A stretch of 43,479 nt of DNA from Acanthaster planci (GCF_001949145.1 NW_019091498.1:393724-437202); one strand, 5' to 3'; shown: positions 10,701 through 25,700, numbered from the stretch's first letter. Numbers and translations: made by a program. Notes: generated by a model from the letters alone, not told the origin.

Positions 10701-13700
10701 GCATGAGTGGATTCACAGATTTTGTACACTAAGTCCATGTAGCCTACACATTTCCAAGCTTTAAATTTGCACTTGATCAATCCGTTTGTATTAGTTATTT
10801 GCCAAGCCAATATTTCTGCACAACATGTCACCGTTCCATTCACAAACAACACAAACCATTTCAGAACTTTGAGCAAATGATGCCTTTTACTATCCTTGGA
10901 AAGCAATTTATCCTCACTTACTTAGAGTCCAGAGAAAAGGTCACACAAAGTATTTCCAGATTGGAGAGGTTCTTATTTGGATAAATATGTAATTGACCGT
11001 TTCTGTGTCTAAGAATCTATATTGAAACTTTAGGGAGAGAATTCATAACCTGAGCCCTCTTTCGCCCCAGGAGTTGTTATGCACAACATCAGTATCTTCA
11101 TCTGACACAGCATTTCAAATGTTGTTCCGGTGCTGCATTGTAACTGTACACACATACATGTACAAACTTACGCCCATATTTGCACAAAAGTACACGACAT
11201 ACAAAAACACCAGGGCACTCATACATTTTTGATGCATACTGCAGTATTAAAGGTGGGGAGGCCATCAGTATTGTACAGAGGTACCGTAACTATGGCATCC
11301 TTCGACTGACTACTTGTCCAATAATGTTTATCAGTCGCAGACATGGAACTTCTATCAACAGCGCTCATCTGGTGCAGTATTTCACAAAAATAGTTTTGGA
11401 GTGAATCAACCGCAAGGAATGTTCATGGCTTCCATCCCCCGTCTACATGGTCTAAGGTACATCTCAAGATGTGATTGCTTGCAGATTCAAGGGTCTGCAC
11501 ATACATAAACTGGTAAGCACCTCTAACGGCATGTACTTCCAAATCTCCACTTTCTGACTAAATGTATTGTACTTTCAGTAATCCCACAGGAAGCTGCTAT
11601 CTGAGATGTGACAGTTCACTTTCACTTCTGTACATCACAGGATAGAGTCAGCATGCGCTTTGTGGACTTGTACACAGCTTCACCAAAGGGCAAAGACCCA
11701 TTAAGGGAACAAAGGATGTTTCCTGTCCTTATAGTCTATCTTTTGATCAAAACTGATCCCCAAACATTTGCGCCAACCTGACATACATGTATCTAGTGTG
11801 AGCCCTTAAACAAAAGGAGATTCCCAAAATGCAGGTTGTGTGAACCTGAGACCGTGTCCGAAACGGACTTCCAGAGATAGGGCTAGGTCTATTTTCTGCG
11901 CGTCTCCATGCATTTCCAATGGAGCGAAGACCGAGACCTAGCTCTAGACAAGAGATACGGATGCAGCCTAAGCCTGGTCTCCAAGAGGTTCTCCCCTTTC
12001 TCTAAAATTGTTTTAGAGGCATGGGGGGGTAGGTTGTTAGGTTAGGTTTATTTGTAGCAAAAGGAAGAACAGTTAAGCAACTGGTCAACAAATATCCAGC
12101 TTAAAAGAGTGTTGATACGTGAAAGTATCAAAAACACGTCTTTTCAACAAGTTTCCTTAGTTACACAAAGTACAGAATATCCACACTGCACTAACGTGTA
12201 GGTTTGGAACATAAACCTGTGTGTATAGTTTATGTGAGAGTTCAAAGGGAAACGTAGTGCTTTGTCCACTCAGTCATATGACAGCAAGCTGCATGCTTTT
12301 CCTGGTAAGCAATGATCCTCGTTTTTTAGTTTCAAAATGTGTGGGCCCTCAACGCAATACAGGAAAGTTGTATATTTTTAAGCAAATTAGGACTGAGTTG
12401 TGGGGACATTTCTCTGTCCCCACAACCTTTTCCATCCCCACAAATTAGGTGCAATGACCAATGTATGCCCCCACACATACAGAACAAGTACATGGGATGT
12501 TCGCTAACCTTACACACCTAGTGTGGACTTGTGAACAAAAGATGTCCACATGATGCAGGAAAGGAAGACATTCTGTGGACTTACACATGTCCACAGGACG
12601 TTTCCCCTTCTTTGAAAAAGGAGTTTAGAGGCATTTTGGGGTAGAGGTCATCTGCCGTAAAAGGAAGAGGGACAGTCAAGGAAACCTTGTGCAAAAAGCC
12701 AGCTGAGAATGTATTCCCAGTTAAAGAAAAACAAGTATTTTCACTGAGATTTCTGAACTGCATGAAAAGAAAGGAATGTCCACACTAGGTATGTAAGGTA
12801 AGTGTGGGTGTGAGTTTGTTTCGGCATTCAATTGGGGACCTTGAACAGTGGTGTTTAACTTTCATGTATGCGCAATAAATAGGCATGATAAACTAAGACA
12901 GCAATACCAGTGTAAACAAAAAAGTGAGCCCTGTAAAGCTGACAAGTGGACCATCTGAGGAAATTATACTGGACACGCGCGGCGGCACTCAGCACTGTGG
13001 ATTCCCCCTCCAAAACTGATGAACGCTGAAAGTTGATTTACGGTCATACTCACATCTAAAAGTCCGCTGAACGGGGTAATGACAAGATCCTCAAGTCCCC
13101 TCTCGTGGCTGGTCAGATCTTGGCCAATACTGGTCCATATTTCAGCCGTCTTACCGAGTGTCAACCTGATGGTTTCGGGATAAGTGAACAGCATCCCATA
13201 TCACACGGGCTAATCTGATTTCCCCAGTTAGCAGACACTAGTTTTGAAGTGCGACAGCAGTCAGGCAGAGACTGCAAATCATCCACTAATGTACGCCTTG
13301 GACTAATACATGTACATAAAGCACCTTTGCAACTTGCCAGCATGCACATAACATGTACGCATGAGCAGGGTGCCACACCATCATCTGTTTACTTTTAGGG
13401 GGTATAACAGATGCACCAATCAACAAATACATGTACAAAGGTTTATACAAATACACTCTGAAGCGTAATCCAAACAAATTGGGTCCAGAAATATTTAGCA
13501 AAATGACACACTCTGCAAGTTTTCAAACGAGAATCTAAATAATCAGAATGTCTGGCCTATACACCTCCTTTTAATATGTACAAAAACATCCATGTACGTC
13601 TTACTGCTCAACGGTAAACCTAAATATTACTGTATGTGTTAGGGCTCCTAGCACATCTCGTAGTTGTGCGTACCGAAAACTACAGAAAACAATGGCACTT

Positions 13701-16700
13701 CAGTGCCGGTTTTTCTATGTGGACCTTTCCTCTCACATCAAAGGGATGTCAACACACAACTGACTGCATTCGTGTTGGGGCATTTAAATAGGGTTTGCTC
13801 ACATACTGTACACACGTAATGTACAAGTCCTCACTTGTTTGAGCCTGCGGTATAACAAGAATCACAGCAAAGACGCGAGTTAACGAATGCTCACCCAAAG
13901 ACTGAATCTTCACCCAGTGCTTGGCCGGAGTCTAGCATGCTCTGCCCCAGCACTGTATGAGGAAGTTTTCTCTGTGGAGGAAAGAAAAATAAAACAATTC
14001 ACAATCAAAACATTCATAAACTCTTGGCCGATATAATACAGTAAAATGGCCCATAGTGAAACTTCAGGAAACATGAGAACGATTTGCTGGCAACACGAAG
14101 AAGCCTTGATACACGTCCAGTGCTTTGAGTGACAATGCACTTGTGAATTCCACTCTCTCTCAAACTACGAGGTTTTTTTTTTTTTTAATTTCAAAACTGA
14201 AGTACCAATATTTGGTACTATATTTTACACAATAATACATGTACAATTTTTGCTGTGTTTCAGGACACACGACACATAAAAAGCAAATGGGTCGTTAGGG
14301 ATCCTTTTCTTTTCGTGTCCTCAAATCTAGCATCTGATTTTATTAGTTGAGAATGTATATGTATTACGTGTATTTATTTTCAAAGAGTGACTGGATAAAG
14401 CAAATTACCTGCCATACAAAGTCTGAAGTCAATTTTAATGATACAGGTATGTCCTTGTCAAATCACCTGTACAGAGGTCAGGTGTGACAGGAACACCAAA
14501 AATGTCCCTCTTTTGGCCCCCCCTAAATGTATGGATTGACCCAAATCTTGGCTGGGACAAGTTTATGTGACCTAACAGTACATGCTGCCTTCCGTATAAT
14601 TAATCTGAAACCTTGGACATACCAGGGGCCAATTTTGTAGAGCTGCTTACGCACAAAATTTGCTTAAGCGCGAGAAAACCTCGCTTGATAAATCAGGTAA
14701 CCAGCCAAAACTCCATGTGATGTATATTGTTTTGGGATCGTATTTAGCTGTGTTTTAGTTAGCATGACTATTACAAAGAGTTTGAGCTGGTAACATTTGT
14801 GTTTTTTTATGCAACTTTTTTCACACTTAAACAAATTTTGTGCTTAAACAGCTCATGATTATGATTCTGCTCAATTCCTCCCCAACAAGGCTCAGAACAA
14901 GTTGTTTTCACTGAAGCGAAAGCCAAAATATAAGAAGGATTTCACACCAAAATAAATGCATACGTGTGCCTGCAGTATGTCCATTTCAAACCTTTCTTTT
15001 GAACGATTTCCAGTTTGATGTTCACGTTACATGTACATGAAACGCTGTTCTACAGCAACAGAGCATTTCCTTCTGACCTGGTACCGCGTACCCATTCCAC
15101 GAGTTGGTCAGGTTTGAGGCTGCTTGAGGTGCAAGATTACCACCTGCGGCAGTTTTGCTTTCCATTTCAAAGGAAGATGACTGACATTGTATCACTTTGT
15201 AATATATGACACTGTGGCTATAAACAGAAGAAAAGAGGAAATCTCTGTTACCACAGAACATGTACATGTACGTACAGTGCCAATGTACTGTACGTGTACA
15301 TGTATACTGTACATGTATATTCAACATGAGTCTCAAGGATACAAGATTAAGTACAATATACAGTACATACTGTGCAGCACTACGTGGACAGGTACATGTA
15401 CATGAACATACATGTTACATTTTGCATGTACATGATTGTCTTAACATACATGTATTTTCACCCAAACCATTTCAACTTCTCCCAAACAGTTGGCCGTGGG
15501 TGGATTCAAACAACAGCCACTGTTACGTTGAAAAAGGGGCTTGACATCCCGCGGATGCAACGAGTGTGCCACTAGTTCGCAGCTTTCAATGAGCCAGTGC
15601 AGCATTCCAACAGCACATCACCAAAACGACGTATGTCCTAGATCATTCGGATGTACGTTTGAGGTCTGCCCCGTCAGGGCTACCATGCATGGACTCCTGC
15701 ACGTGCTTTGTTCCGGAATGTCCTTGCTTTTTTTTTAAATACCGAACTGGCTCATTTGGCAAGATCAAGGAAGCTTTCCATCAAAGAAAAGAGGGGAAAA
15801 AATACTGGATGGGAGTGGGGTTAAAGAAATACGCGACGGTGCCCTGAACAACTGCTTCCAGGGAAGGAAAACAAGGAAGTTGGAAGTCTGACACATACAC
15901 ATGATTACTGAAGTGTTTGAAACTAGTACAATGTGGAATCTTGGGCCTCTATACATTGCCAGAAACTGCACATTTCTAGGGTTTTGTGGGCATGTTTTAC
16001 AGTGTTGAACCTGTATGCGGTGCCACTCAAACCATACCAGTAACTTCTTGTACAGGTAAATTTGAAAAGGAAATTGTTGTCCATTATTTGATTTGGGATA
16101 TTTTCCACTCATGTATTTGAAAGAATGCAGGACACAATTCTTGACACTGAAACTCATGAACACATCTGTTTATCAACAAGTAGGTATAATTATTTTTTCT
16201 GTGCGAGAACCATTAAAAAGCTTGAAAAACACACTTTCCTCTCAAAAACCGCCTTCAAATTAAACCCACATTTACCATTGACTTCCTGAACCAGCCAACA
16301 GGGACGAAAAGACAAAAATTCACTTCTTATCATAGCCAGGGATTTTGGCAGTTCTGACACGTACATGTATACATGACAAGTTTCAGTGCATAATCTGGTA
16401 CATGTAGGCCTACATGTACATGTTTTCAGCACACAGTGTACATGAATAGACACTGTACATGTACATGCATTTATGTTTATGCAAAACTGTGCTACTAACC
16501 AGATTCGTACAATAGCAAAACGAAAATACATACATGTACAGTGTCACGGTACAGTGCATCACAAATGGATCTGCTACTGGCAATTTGTACTCCCACACGG
16601 CGACCAGCAGTGAAAGGAGTGTCTGTCACACTCTCCCAACTTTATACTGTCATCACATATAGGTACAGGTATAAGCCGATCTCTGCAAATGGGAATCTGT

Positions 16701-19700
16701 GGCTATCGCCAGACCCCATTCCCAACTACACCCAATCAACAGAATAACGTACACCATGTACGCGTAGAAGAACTAAGAAGACTTGCGCATCTTGCGCAGC
16801 ACGTTTTGTGTACCTGTGAAAATGACCGGCCCATGCACGTACATGTATGTTCCTACTAGTAATGCGTGCAGTCAAATGTAGGGCCGTTATTTTTGATGCT
16901 TGCGTTCACTTCTTCCTTGGTGTGAGGGTCTGAAACCACTGTCAAGGGATAAAAGCTACAAGTACTTGTACCTAGGAAAAACAGGGAAATACCATCCAGG
17001 AAACAAACATGTCATAGACAGATAATGCTACAATATAACAATGGCATTGACATGTACATGTACATTTACTATGAAAGAACCAAAATGGGACAGCGCTTCC
17101 CAGACCTATCCCTGGCGAGGTGTAGAGTAAATGGCTAGCTTTTCACCTACTCTGTATAGATGCAATGTATTGTTCAGTTTGACAACAGAGATCAAGGGGT
17201 TGAATGAGTAAGGCATTTGTTAATCATGCATGTACAGTATTTGTATGCCAATAAGGTTTGTTAGGTTTTGAGTTTCCAACTTTTGCCAACCTTTTTGAAG
17301 GAAGTTCCATGCAAAATGTGGGGGGGGAAAATGACCTTGGAATTGATTTCAAACACACCAGGCCATGTACAGCACACAAAATCTGTACATTAAAGTGTAC
17401 ATGTACTTTGACCCTAACAGTCCCAAATCCTCCAATTTCAATATGATTTCACATACACCCTAGGGGGTTAGGGTTAACTTGTAACAGTGACAACAGCTCT
17501 TGAGTGCATGCATATGTGCAAGGCCTGCTGATGGTGTCTACACATGGATTAGGACTAAACTATCCCTGGTAACCTCTGTGGTAGGCTACCAGCACATGGA
17601 TTCCCCAATGGACAGGCAGAAGACAAAAATAGGTCTCCGATTCCAAGAAGGTTTGTTTACAAGCGGTAATGGAAACCGTGCTGGTTATCGCACGTCGTGT
17701 CAACATCACAGTCGTGTCTATTTTGAAAAAGTGCCTTGGAGGGTACAAAGGTGATTATGTACGATTCCACTTTCTCAAAGATTTTTTGAGGGGGAGGGAG
17801 GAACATGATGTCCTCCGTGACACAGAGTTGTTAAAAAGTAATTTCAGAATAAATTTGAATGAAGGAATTCAAATGTACAATTTGAGAATATATATGTAAG
17901 TATTGTTCAGGGTTCATCCATTTTTGTCATTCTTTTCACAAAACCCACTCTTTCCTCCGACTCCTCCCCTTCCCAAAGGCATACCCCGGTACATGTACAT
18001 GCAAAGTCAAGGCCGACAGCCCATCCACCATTTCCTAACTTTATGAAAGTGTGCACTGACTGTAAACCCCTCCTTGTGTTTGCATGCTCATGAAAGGGAC
18101 AACTGAAATGGAAGACCCACGAAACAATCAGTGCATCTGTTTATACACAGCATGCGTGTATTTGCAAGAACATGTACATGTACATTATTCAGGACAGTGT
18201 GAAGTGCCATAACTCTGCTTCTCATTACAACATTTGTCAAAAAGACCATACAATGGACAATATTAATACCGTTCTCTTCTCCACATCTTGGCCGCTTCCT
18301 TGTAGGCACGCCGACAGCTTCTTCACTGTTTTTTGGCAAGCATCCTTGATAATGTCTACTTTCTTCTCACACTGAAAAATCACCACAGGAAAAGAAACCG
18401 TTTTTTTGTCTGAGTGGGGGCATGCACAAAACCGTAAAATGTGCATTTAGGTATAATGTAATGTATGTACATGTAGGCAGGTGCTGTAGTGCTTTCTTTT
18501 TCTACCTGTTCGCTTTGCACCTTTTGAATAGGTTCTGCAGCTTATCTTACTTCTTGGTTGCAGCCGTCACAAAACATAATGCCCCCATTTTACCATTGTT
18601 GATATTACCTGAACATGTACGGTATGTCCTTGCAATCCAAGCCAAACAAAGGACTATTTTACCCTGCAGGGTTGCACAGGGGAAGCAATGTTGGACTTGT
18701 GAATTTAGGGAACATGGCACCAGGCCTCCACTTACTGGTGTAAATGATACCAAAAGATCGGGAGGGGCTTTTTTTTTTTTTTTTTAGTTTTCCTTTGTAA
18801 CAGCTGCATTAGTAGCGACAACCAATAATAGATCCAAGACCTGATTTGTTTTACTTTTGTTAATCTATAGTCGACTTAGTGTAAGCTTTTGCAGATGACA
18901 GTCTGAAAGATGACCCGTTACTGGACGCTCAATGTACAGTTTCCAAGATGCCAACTTGCTTCATTCAAAGATACATGGAATGTGTGATATACATGTACAA
19001 GCGCCTTTACAACCTGCAACCATGTACCGGGTACCAGTTTCATGATTTGGTCAGACCTGAGGAAAAAAGGTCTCAACTTCAAGAATTATTGTGAATTAGA
19101 TTCTTTTGTACAACAAATACTTTCCTGGCATTTAAACCTTGCGTTTAATGTACCACATGAGGGTCATGCCTCAAGACAGGCTTCAAGAACGACAGCAACG
19201 TCCATTGTCGGCAATGAGCCCATTTTATGAATGAATTGATAACTGGCAAGAGGCACTTACATGTATAATACGCCAATTTCAAAACACACAATTCATGTAT
19301 AATTTAGCGTACATAGGTGTTCGGGCCATGATGAGTGTCCAGGAACCCACAGCCCTACCACTGATTAAAGTGGTACTCAGTCTCATTTTGTCAATCTCAG
19401 TACCCACACTGCCCCAGTAAATGTCAACAAATTTCAAGCACCCTTTTCTTGTGTGTACATGGGCATTAAGCCAAAGTCCATCCTCCCTACTAACTTTCTG
19501 AAGCATTCTACACAAAAGAATGGATTTTTGTGCAAAGGATTTATTTATTTATACATGTATCTATATCTATTCATCCAACAGTGCATTTAGCACAAATTAC
19601 AGGAAGATAATGAGCGAAAAAGACAATGAAGATATGTTCAGTTTTAGAGGTGGGAGGAAAACCCCGGATAAATGTTTGGGGAAAAACCCATGGACTCAGG

Positions 19701-22700
19701 TAGGGACTGAAAACCCAATCCACATGTGGACTGAGCCGGATTCGAACCCGGACCACAGAGGTGGAAGGTGAGGAAAGAAACACTACGCCAACCTGACTCC
19801 CTAACCTTATCTGACGATTCAAATTATCTGCATGTAAACACTATCAGGCTTTTACCCTCAAACATACTACGCAAAGAAATGGCACTCTGGTGACATACCT
19901 GTTGAAGATCATCATTCAAGACCTCTGTCTTCTCTGCCCTGTGGACAAACAAAAATTTGAATTTTCTTTTCAGTTCTGTAACCTCTGCTATTGGTGTGCA
20001 GGTGCTTGAACACAGGCTGCATACGTGTACATGTACAATTATATTTTTTGAAAAAGATCCAATGAGGAAACCATGCCCGAACAAGTTTTCCCCAAAATAC
20101 AAGTTTTTGGGAAAAGAGTAAATTTAAGTATAAATACCATTAACTGATCTAAGCTTTTAACATGGTAATAGACCGCTCTCATTTTGCCTACAATTTGTAC
20201 GGGTGGCCAACTGGCCAAAGTTGGCAGAAAAATCGCCCCTTTGGTTGTTTTTCAATTTTTACCTCAAATTCATTCAGAATGTATACTCATCTCATTAATT
20301 TTGAAGATTTTATTTTCCTTCATTGCTTAGTAGTGAGTACATGTAAGTAACATTATCTTGTGTTATGACAGCTGGGTGGGATATGTATCTAACACTATTC
20401 TTTCACTTTTGCACTGACTGCCGGCCATTGTTTTAGTGGCCACTGGTAGGAAAAACACAACGGTGACGTCAAAAAGAGCAGACTCTATAACAGATCCCCA
20501 CCCCACTCCCTTTAAAAAAATGTTTCGAGTTTCCTTAAAATCAATCTTCTACCATTATATGTACGTAAAATCTACACCCTGAAACTGTGTAATGCACAAA
20601 TGCACAAGTATGCGCCAACCTTACATACCTAGTGTGGACTTGTGAACAAAAGCTGTCCACACGATGCAGGAAAGGAAGACGTTCTGTGGACTTACACATG
20701 TCCACAGTGTGTTTCCCCTTCTCTGAAAAAGGGGTTTAGTGGCATTTTGGGGCAGGGGTTATCCGTCGTAAAAGGAGGAGGAACAGTCAAGGAAACCTTG
20801 TACAAAAATCCAGCTGAAAATCGTGTTCCCAGTTCAAGAAAAACGAGTATTTTCACTGAGTTTTCTGAACTGCACGAAAAGAAAGGAATGTCCACAGTAG
20901 GTATGTAAGGTAAGTGTGGGTGTACCGATACATGTTTGTGTGTACCAAGACACAAATACAAAGTAGACTGTCACATTTGGTTTTGCAAGGCAATATATGT
21001 ACAGTAATTGTTGCCGGGATTAGAATTACAGGTCAAGGGGCAATAGTTGGGCAAATCACCAGTAAAAGCTCTGAACAGGCCAGTAAAATGTGCATTCTAC
21101 TTGTACTTTGGAGTTTTATTTATTTTTCGCTTCTGTACATGTATAGTTTCACTGGCCCACTGGGCAACTGAGGAAGCAAGTTTGGGAAACCGAGAACCAT
21201 TTCCACTCATGTTTGTACACCACGGCTGGTGCTATTTTGAGCCCCTGTGCCTGTATCAGTACACCTGTTGCAAAGTCTACCCATAAAAAGTCCAATTCTG
21301 CCTGTACAATGTTCCGTTTGTGGCAAGTGTAATCCTTACTAATTGAGTGGTAATGTACAAGTGGACAACAGGACAAACAACATGTCACTGTCCAGCTTCA
21401 TTTTCATTCCCATTTCACCCTTCCGTACCCCCTCTGGTGTAGAATGACCCCTGTACATGTAAGTGTACATGTACCTGACAGTTGTCAGGCTTTGGAGCAA
21501 GCATTTGAAAAACGGGATGTCCACATTTGTCTTGAAAGTGAGAACAGGGTGCCCAAGTTCAAACAGGTTGATTACACAGAGAAGTTCCGCTTCTAAAGGA
21601 GAATCAGATCCGAGCCGGAAGGTTATCTGTATCAGGTTATCTGTATACTGATGGTTTCTTTTCCACTTAATTTTCCTCAGCACATAAATAGGATACACGT
21701 GCATTACAGTATGAAAACTCGGGACAAATGTTGGAATATGCACACACTATCTTCCAGGAGGTCAGATCAGCACCAAAAAAAAAAATGAAATTTACCCAGG
21801 TCAGTCAAAGTCTACCGTACAAAGAGAGCCTTGGTGTTTCCATATGACCCACAGAACATGTATGTACCGGTACAAGGACATGAAGAGAGAATTCTCTGAT
21901 GTTAATTTTCATTAGAAAATCATTTTAAAAAATGCACCTTCACCAAGTTTGCTAAAGCAGAATAAACTTACTGTCATCAAAATCACATCTACATACATAC
22001 ATACATATATGTCTACACATGTGTACATGTACATGTACATTATGGTGCATTAAGTTCTACATGCAGCTGTGCTGACTAATTTGAACTTGAAAGGCCCCAT
22101 CCAAATCTAGAGGCTAGAGCCAAGTCTAGATCTTGCAAATTAATGTAACACCGACCACATACACAGTCATCGTCCTGTAAGTCAATTTCGAACAGTCTTC
22201 AACCAATCTGATGACTTGGCAAAACTGCACTGAAGTGTAACACACTGCCCGCTTCCTCACTAATAAAGAGTAACACACACCACAGCCACTTCCTTGTCTT
22301 TCAGAACCAAACTGCATTGTAATTATCTGGGGAACTTCATGTGTATCTGTGGCACTGAATAGTAACAATGATTTGGACATGACTTTTTTTAAACAGCAAG
22401 GGGGAAACGTCATCAGATTCAGCATGGTTTGGTCACACTGAATCTGCTTTTATATGTATCACACATCTGCTTGGATTTGGGCTTGCTCTTGATTTGCCGT
22501 TAACAAATTGAAGAAAATCCAAAAAAAACTACAAGTAGAAAGAAGTTCAGTGTCTTGTTATTCTGTTTTTATACGTGTGTGTGTTTGTAATTTCAGAAGA
22601 AATGGAATACACATCAGGTTGAAGATTCATAACAAATAATCACATTTTCAGGTATGTGTGACATATGGAAGTGATAGGTAAAGGTTGTGTTGAATGACTA

Positions 22701-25700
22701 GGTTGCTTAACTCTGCTGTACTGCTGAAGAGTCATTATGCATCACAGTCAGAATGAGTGGCTCAGGAAATGTACAGTTACATGTACCGGTATGGTTAATC
22801 AGCCTAATCATGTTGAATCAATTAGGATCCAACCCCGAGATCCTGTTGGATTTAGCAGTAAACAATGAACTTAGCTGGGCTCTATCAGAATCAGCAGGCA
22901 ATCATTGACTGTTCAGTTGGTATATTAGCGTCTGTTGGATTTTGCAGGGAACAGAAAAATAAGACACCGGTGTTTACTGTTGGATGGAGCAGGCAGATCA
23001 TTTTATGACAGTCACCAGCAACTTGGACGGTTGGACCGTGCTTCATTGAGCAGTTAACTTGCAAAGGGTCCCCGTCCGCTTCTATTGGACAAAGCAGGGA
23101 AGTCCCAGGGAACCAACGTGAGATTACCTTCCATGAAGGTCAAATCTTTAAAATACCCTATTATTTCCAGATTGAAACAAAGGACTAGAAAAATTAGGAG
23201 TGAAAATCACTGCATATTTTGATTGAATTACATGTCCATGTAGTTTAAAGAAGTAACAATTCTGGGGGGAAAATTGAGCACAATATTGATACATCGGAGT
23301 GACTATATTTCACTTATAATCATTTCATTCCTCATTTCAGATGGAGGGAACACGGAGGTAGTCAGTTCAGGAAGTGCGTGTACATACAGTTCAGCAAACT
23401 AATGAATGAATGTTTAGTATTTCGTTCCATGCTGATGTCAGTCAGCAGATTACCTTACACGCCCCCATAGACAAAGCTGTCATGGCAGTTGGACCCTCCC
23501 CCCAGTGTGCAGTACCCAAACTTTTTTATGTTCCATCAGGTGCACTGTGCAGGTAATGTACATACATACATGAGGGCACCATGTTTGGTTAACCTGGGGC
23601 CCAGGCTGGGAGCTGAATAAACAACAAAAGTTGATCTATCTGAACAAGGCAGTGATCAAAGCAATCCAAGTTCACATCAACACAGGATATCAAGTACCAT
23701 CAAGGCAAATCCTTTTTTTAAGTCAATAAACCCAGGGGGCAGGGCCGCAGGCTTTGTCACCAACAGCCTACGGTATTTATTGAGTGAGATGCACATGACA
23801 CATACAAGTACATGTACACATACAGTGCCTTCAGCCAAGCTACATTGTTGCAGTGCAATGTCCATCATTAATCAAAACGGCAAGCTTCATGAGAGTTGTT
23901 TTCCTTTGTGACATGCAAGGTTTTTCAAATCAAAATTGATGACTTGCAATTCATATACGTCGTAGATGGAACGAGAATGACAAGAGTGCCAGTAGTCGGA
24001 AAATGGCACTGTGCAGTTTGGCACAAGCTGCACCTGAGCGGCATGCAGTGCAATTTGAAGCAATCTGTGTAAGTGCGTACCTGTACATGTACCTGTATGT
24101 AACAAGTAGGTCAGAAAACCCCCCACGAATATTCACAGAAAATCCAACTGGTCCTGCTGGTATATTCTCTCGTATTTTACACAATTACAGCCTTTTTTCC
24201 AAAGATATTATCTCTGTAACCTTGCCACCGTCTCCGCTGTGCCAAAAGCATGCATGCTAAAGGTACATGTACACAGCATTCACCTCATGTTCTGTTTTCT
24301 CCTAACATTGAGAATTTATGGAGACAAACGTGAAGGGCAACAGCAATTGTAGGGGACACTATTCCATGTATTTGTGGAGGTAATTTGGATTACTGTGCTT
24401 TATGCTTTTTATTACTGGTTTAGAATCATTTTCTTTTTTCCAAAATTGAAGTATGACCTGCCACCACAATATGACTTCTACGGTAACTGTTTCCATTGTA
24501 CATGGAATAATATTGATAAAATTGACAGTCTTAAGTTTCAAACTTGGTGGCGCCGTTTAAACCATGGTGCGTGATGAAGAAAGCATTAATGGAGGGCCAG
24601 ATTTGTTTTAAAGGTCGGAGAACACTCTCATTTGCATATCAATAAATGTTCAAACAAATGATTTCACAGGAATCCTGACATCCTGTGAAACTGAAGTGCC
24701 TGGCATGACCCTGGACTGAGGAATGAAGCACAATGATACAACCTTTGCAGACTTTGTTAATTACAACTGAGCTTTCTGTTCTGGTCTGAAACATAATGTA
24801 CATGTACAACTTGACATGACACTTCCCCGAAATCTCCAACAATCTGTTCTTCCATTTAACACCTGTTCGACATTTGGTGGTACATGTACATACATGTACC
24901 GAGTATACGTATTAGGCTAATACTACACAAAGTACATACCTGCATGGATAGAGAGCTGTTTATTCAGTGCCTGCATATAGGCCTTTATATCTTGCACAGT
25001 ATTTTAAGCAGTTGGTCAAGTATTGACTGAAAAAATGAACATGCCTACCGTGATATACCGAGTTACTCCCATGAATGTGCACAGCGGATTGTTGTGAGTG
25101 GGGGTGATGTTATTTTTAGCATAACCATGCACAGTCATTGGTCCTTGAGTTGAATCATTGAAGATTTTTAAAAAAAATTGAAAAAAAAGCAGATGAAATT
25201 GAAATTAAGAAGAGAAACCACTCTTTCCCTTGGAAGAGACAGGTCAAATTTGAGACTGCAAAATCAGTCAGCATACAAGTATATCTTTTACAGTGTCCAA
25301 TCTCCGCATCCCAGTGGCAGCACCCACATTCTTGGATTTACTATTTTTTCCCGACTCTTGAAGAAGTCCTTTTTTTCACTAAACAAAGACTGGGATACAG
25401 TGTAGATGTACATACTGTATGTATACATTAACCCTAACCTCCCCAAGGGTTGCTGGCCCTAACCTTCCCCATTCACACAAAGTTAAACACCCATATGGGA
25501 CATTGTGCACAGAGGCTGTTGGACTTTGTTTTTCTGAGGTACGGTATGCCAAACCCAATGCAAAAGCCAGCTGTTGTGGGCCTACCAGACCTATCCCCAC
25601 AGAAATAAACACTTTACTACTGTTTAATTCTGTGTGGTTGGGGAAGGTTAGGGTTAACATGTACATGCAAGCCTACATAAAGAACTCAGTTTTTGCATTT

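Larger units (their letters stand above)
10233..13053. other. RICH intron 5 (part)
   Basis: No exon seen. Contains family D copy 2 (11850-11969), a decayed family C copy (about 11985-12200), a perfect 12-bp hairpin (12397-12426) and a full family C element (12507-12799). Confidence 0.6.
13972..18269. other. RICH intron 3
   Basis: 4.3 kb with no exon seen. Holds an inverted-repeat element (14624-14866), the densest ACATGT clusters of the window (15258-15440 and 16360-16535) and a 70-bp TTAA-type element (17408-17477). Confidence 0.6.

Noticed and set aside
12581-12763. Minus-strand ORF conserved at 20692-20961
   Set aside because: The similarity comes from two copies of the same non-coding inverted-repeat element; frames carry no known domain.
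17408-17477. GGGTTAGGGTTAA as an interstitial telomeric repeat
   Set aside because: Only about two units, and the opposite end has the complementary CCCTAAC, so terminal inverted repeats explain it better.
19738-19803. tRNA gene
   Set aside because: A and B boxes are present, but no cloverleaf with acceptor stem and anticodon arm can be drawn and a SINE body follows.
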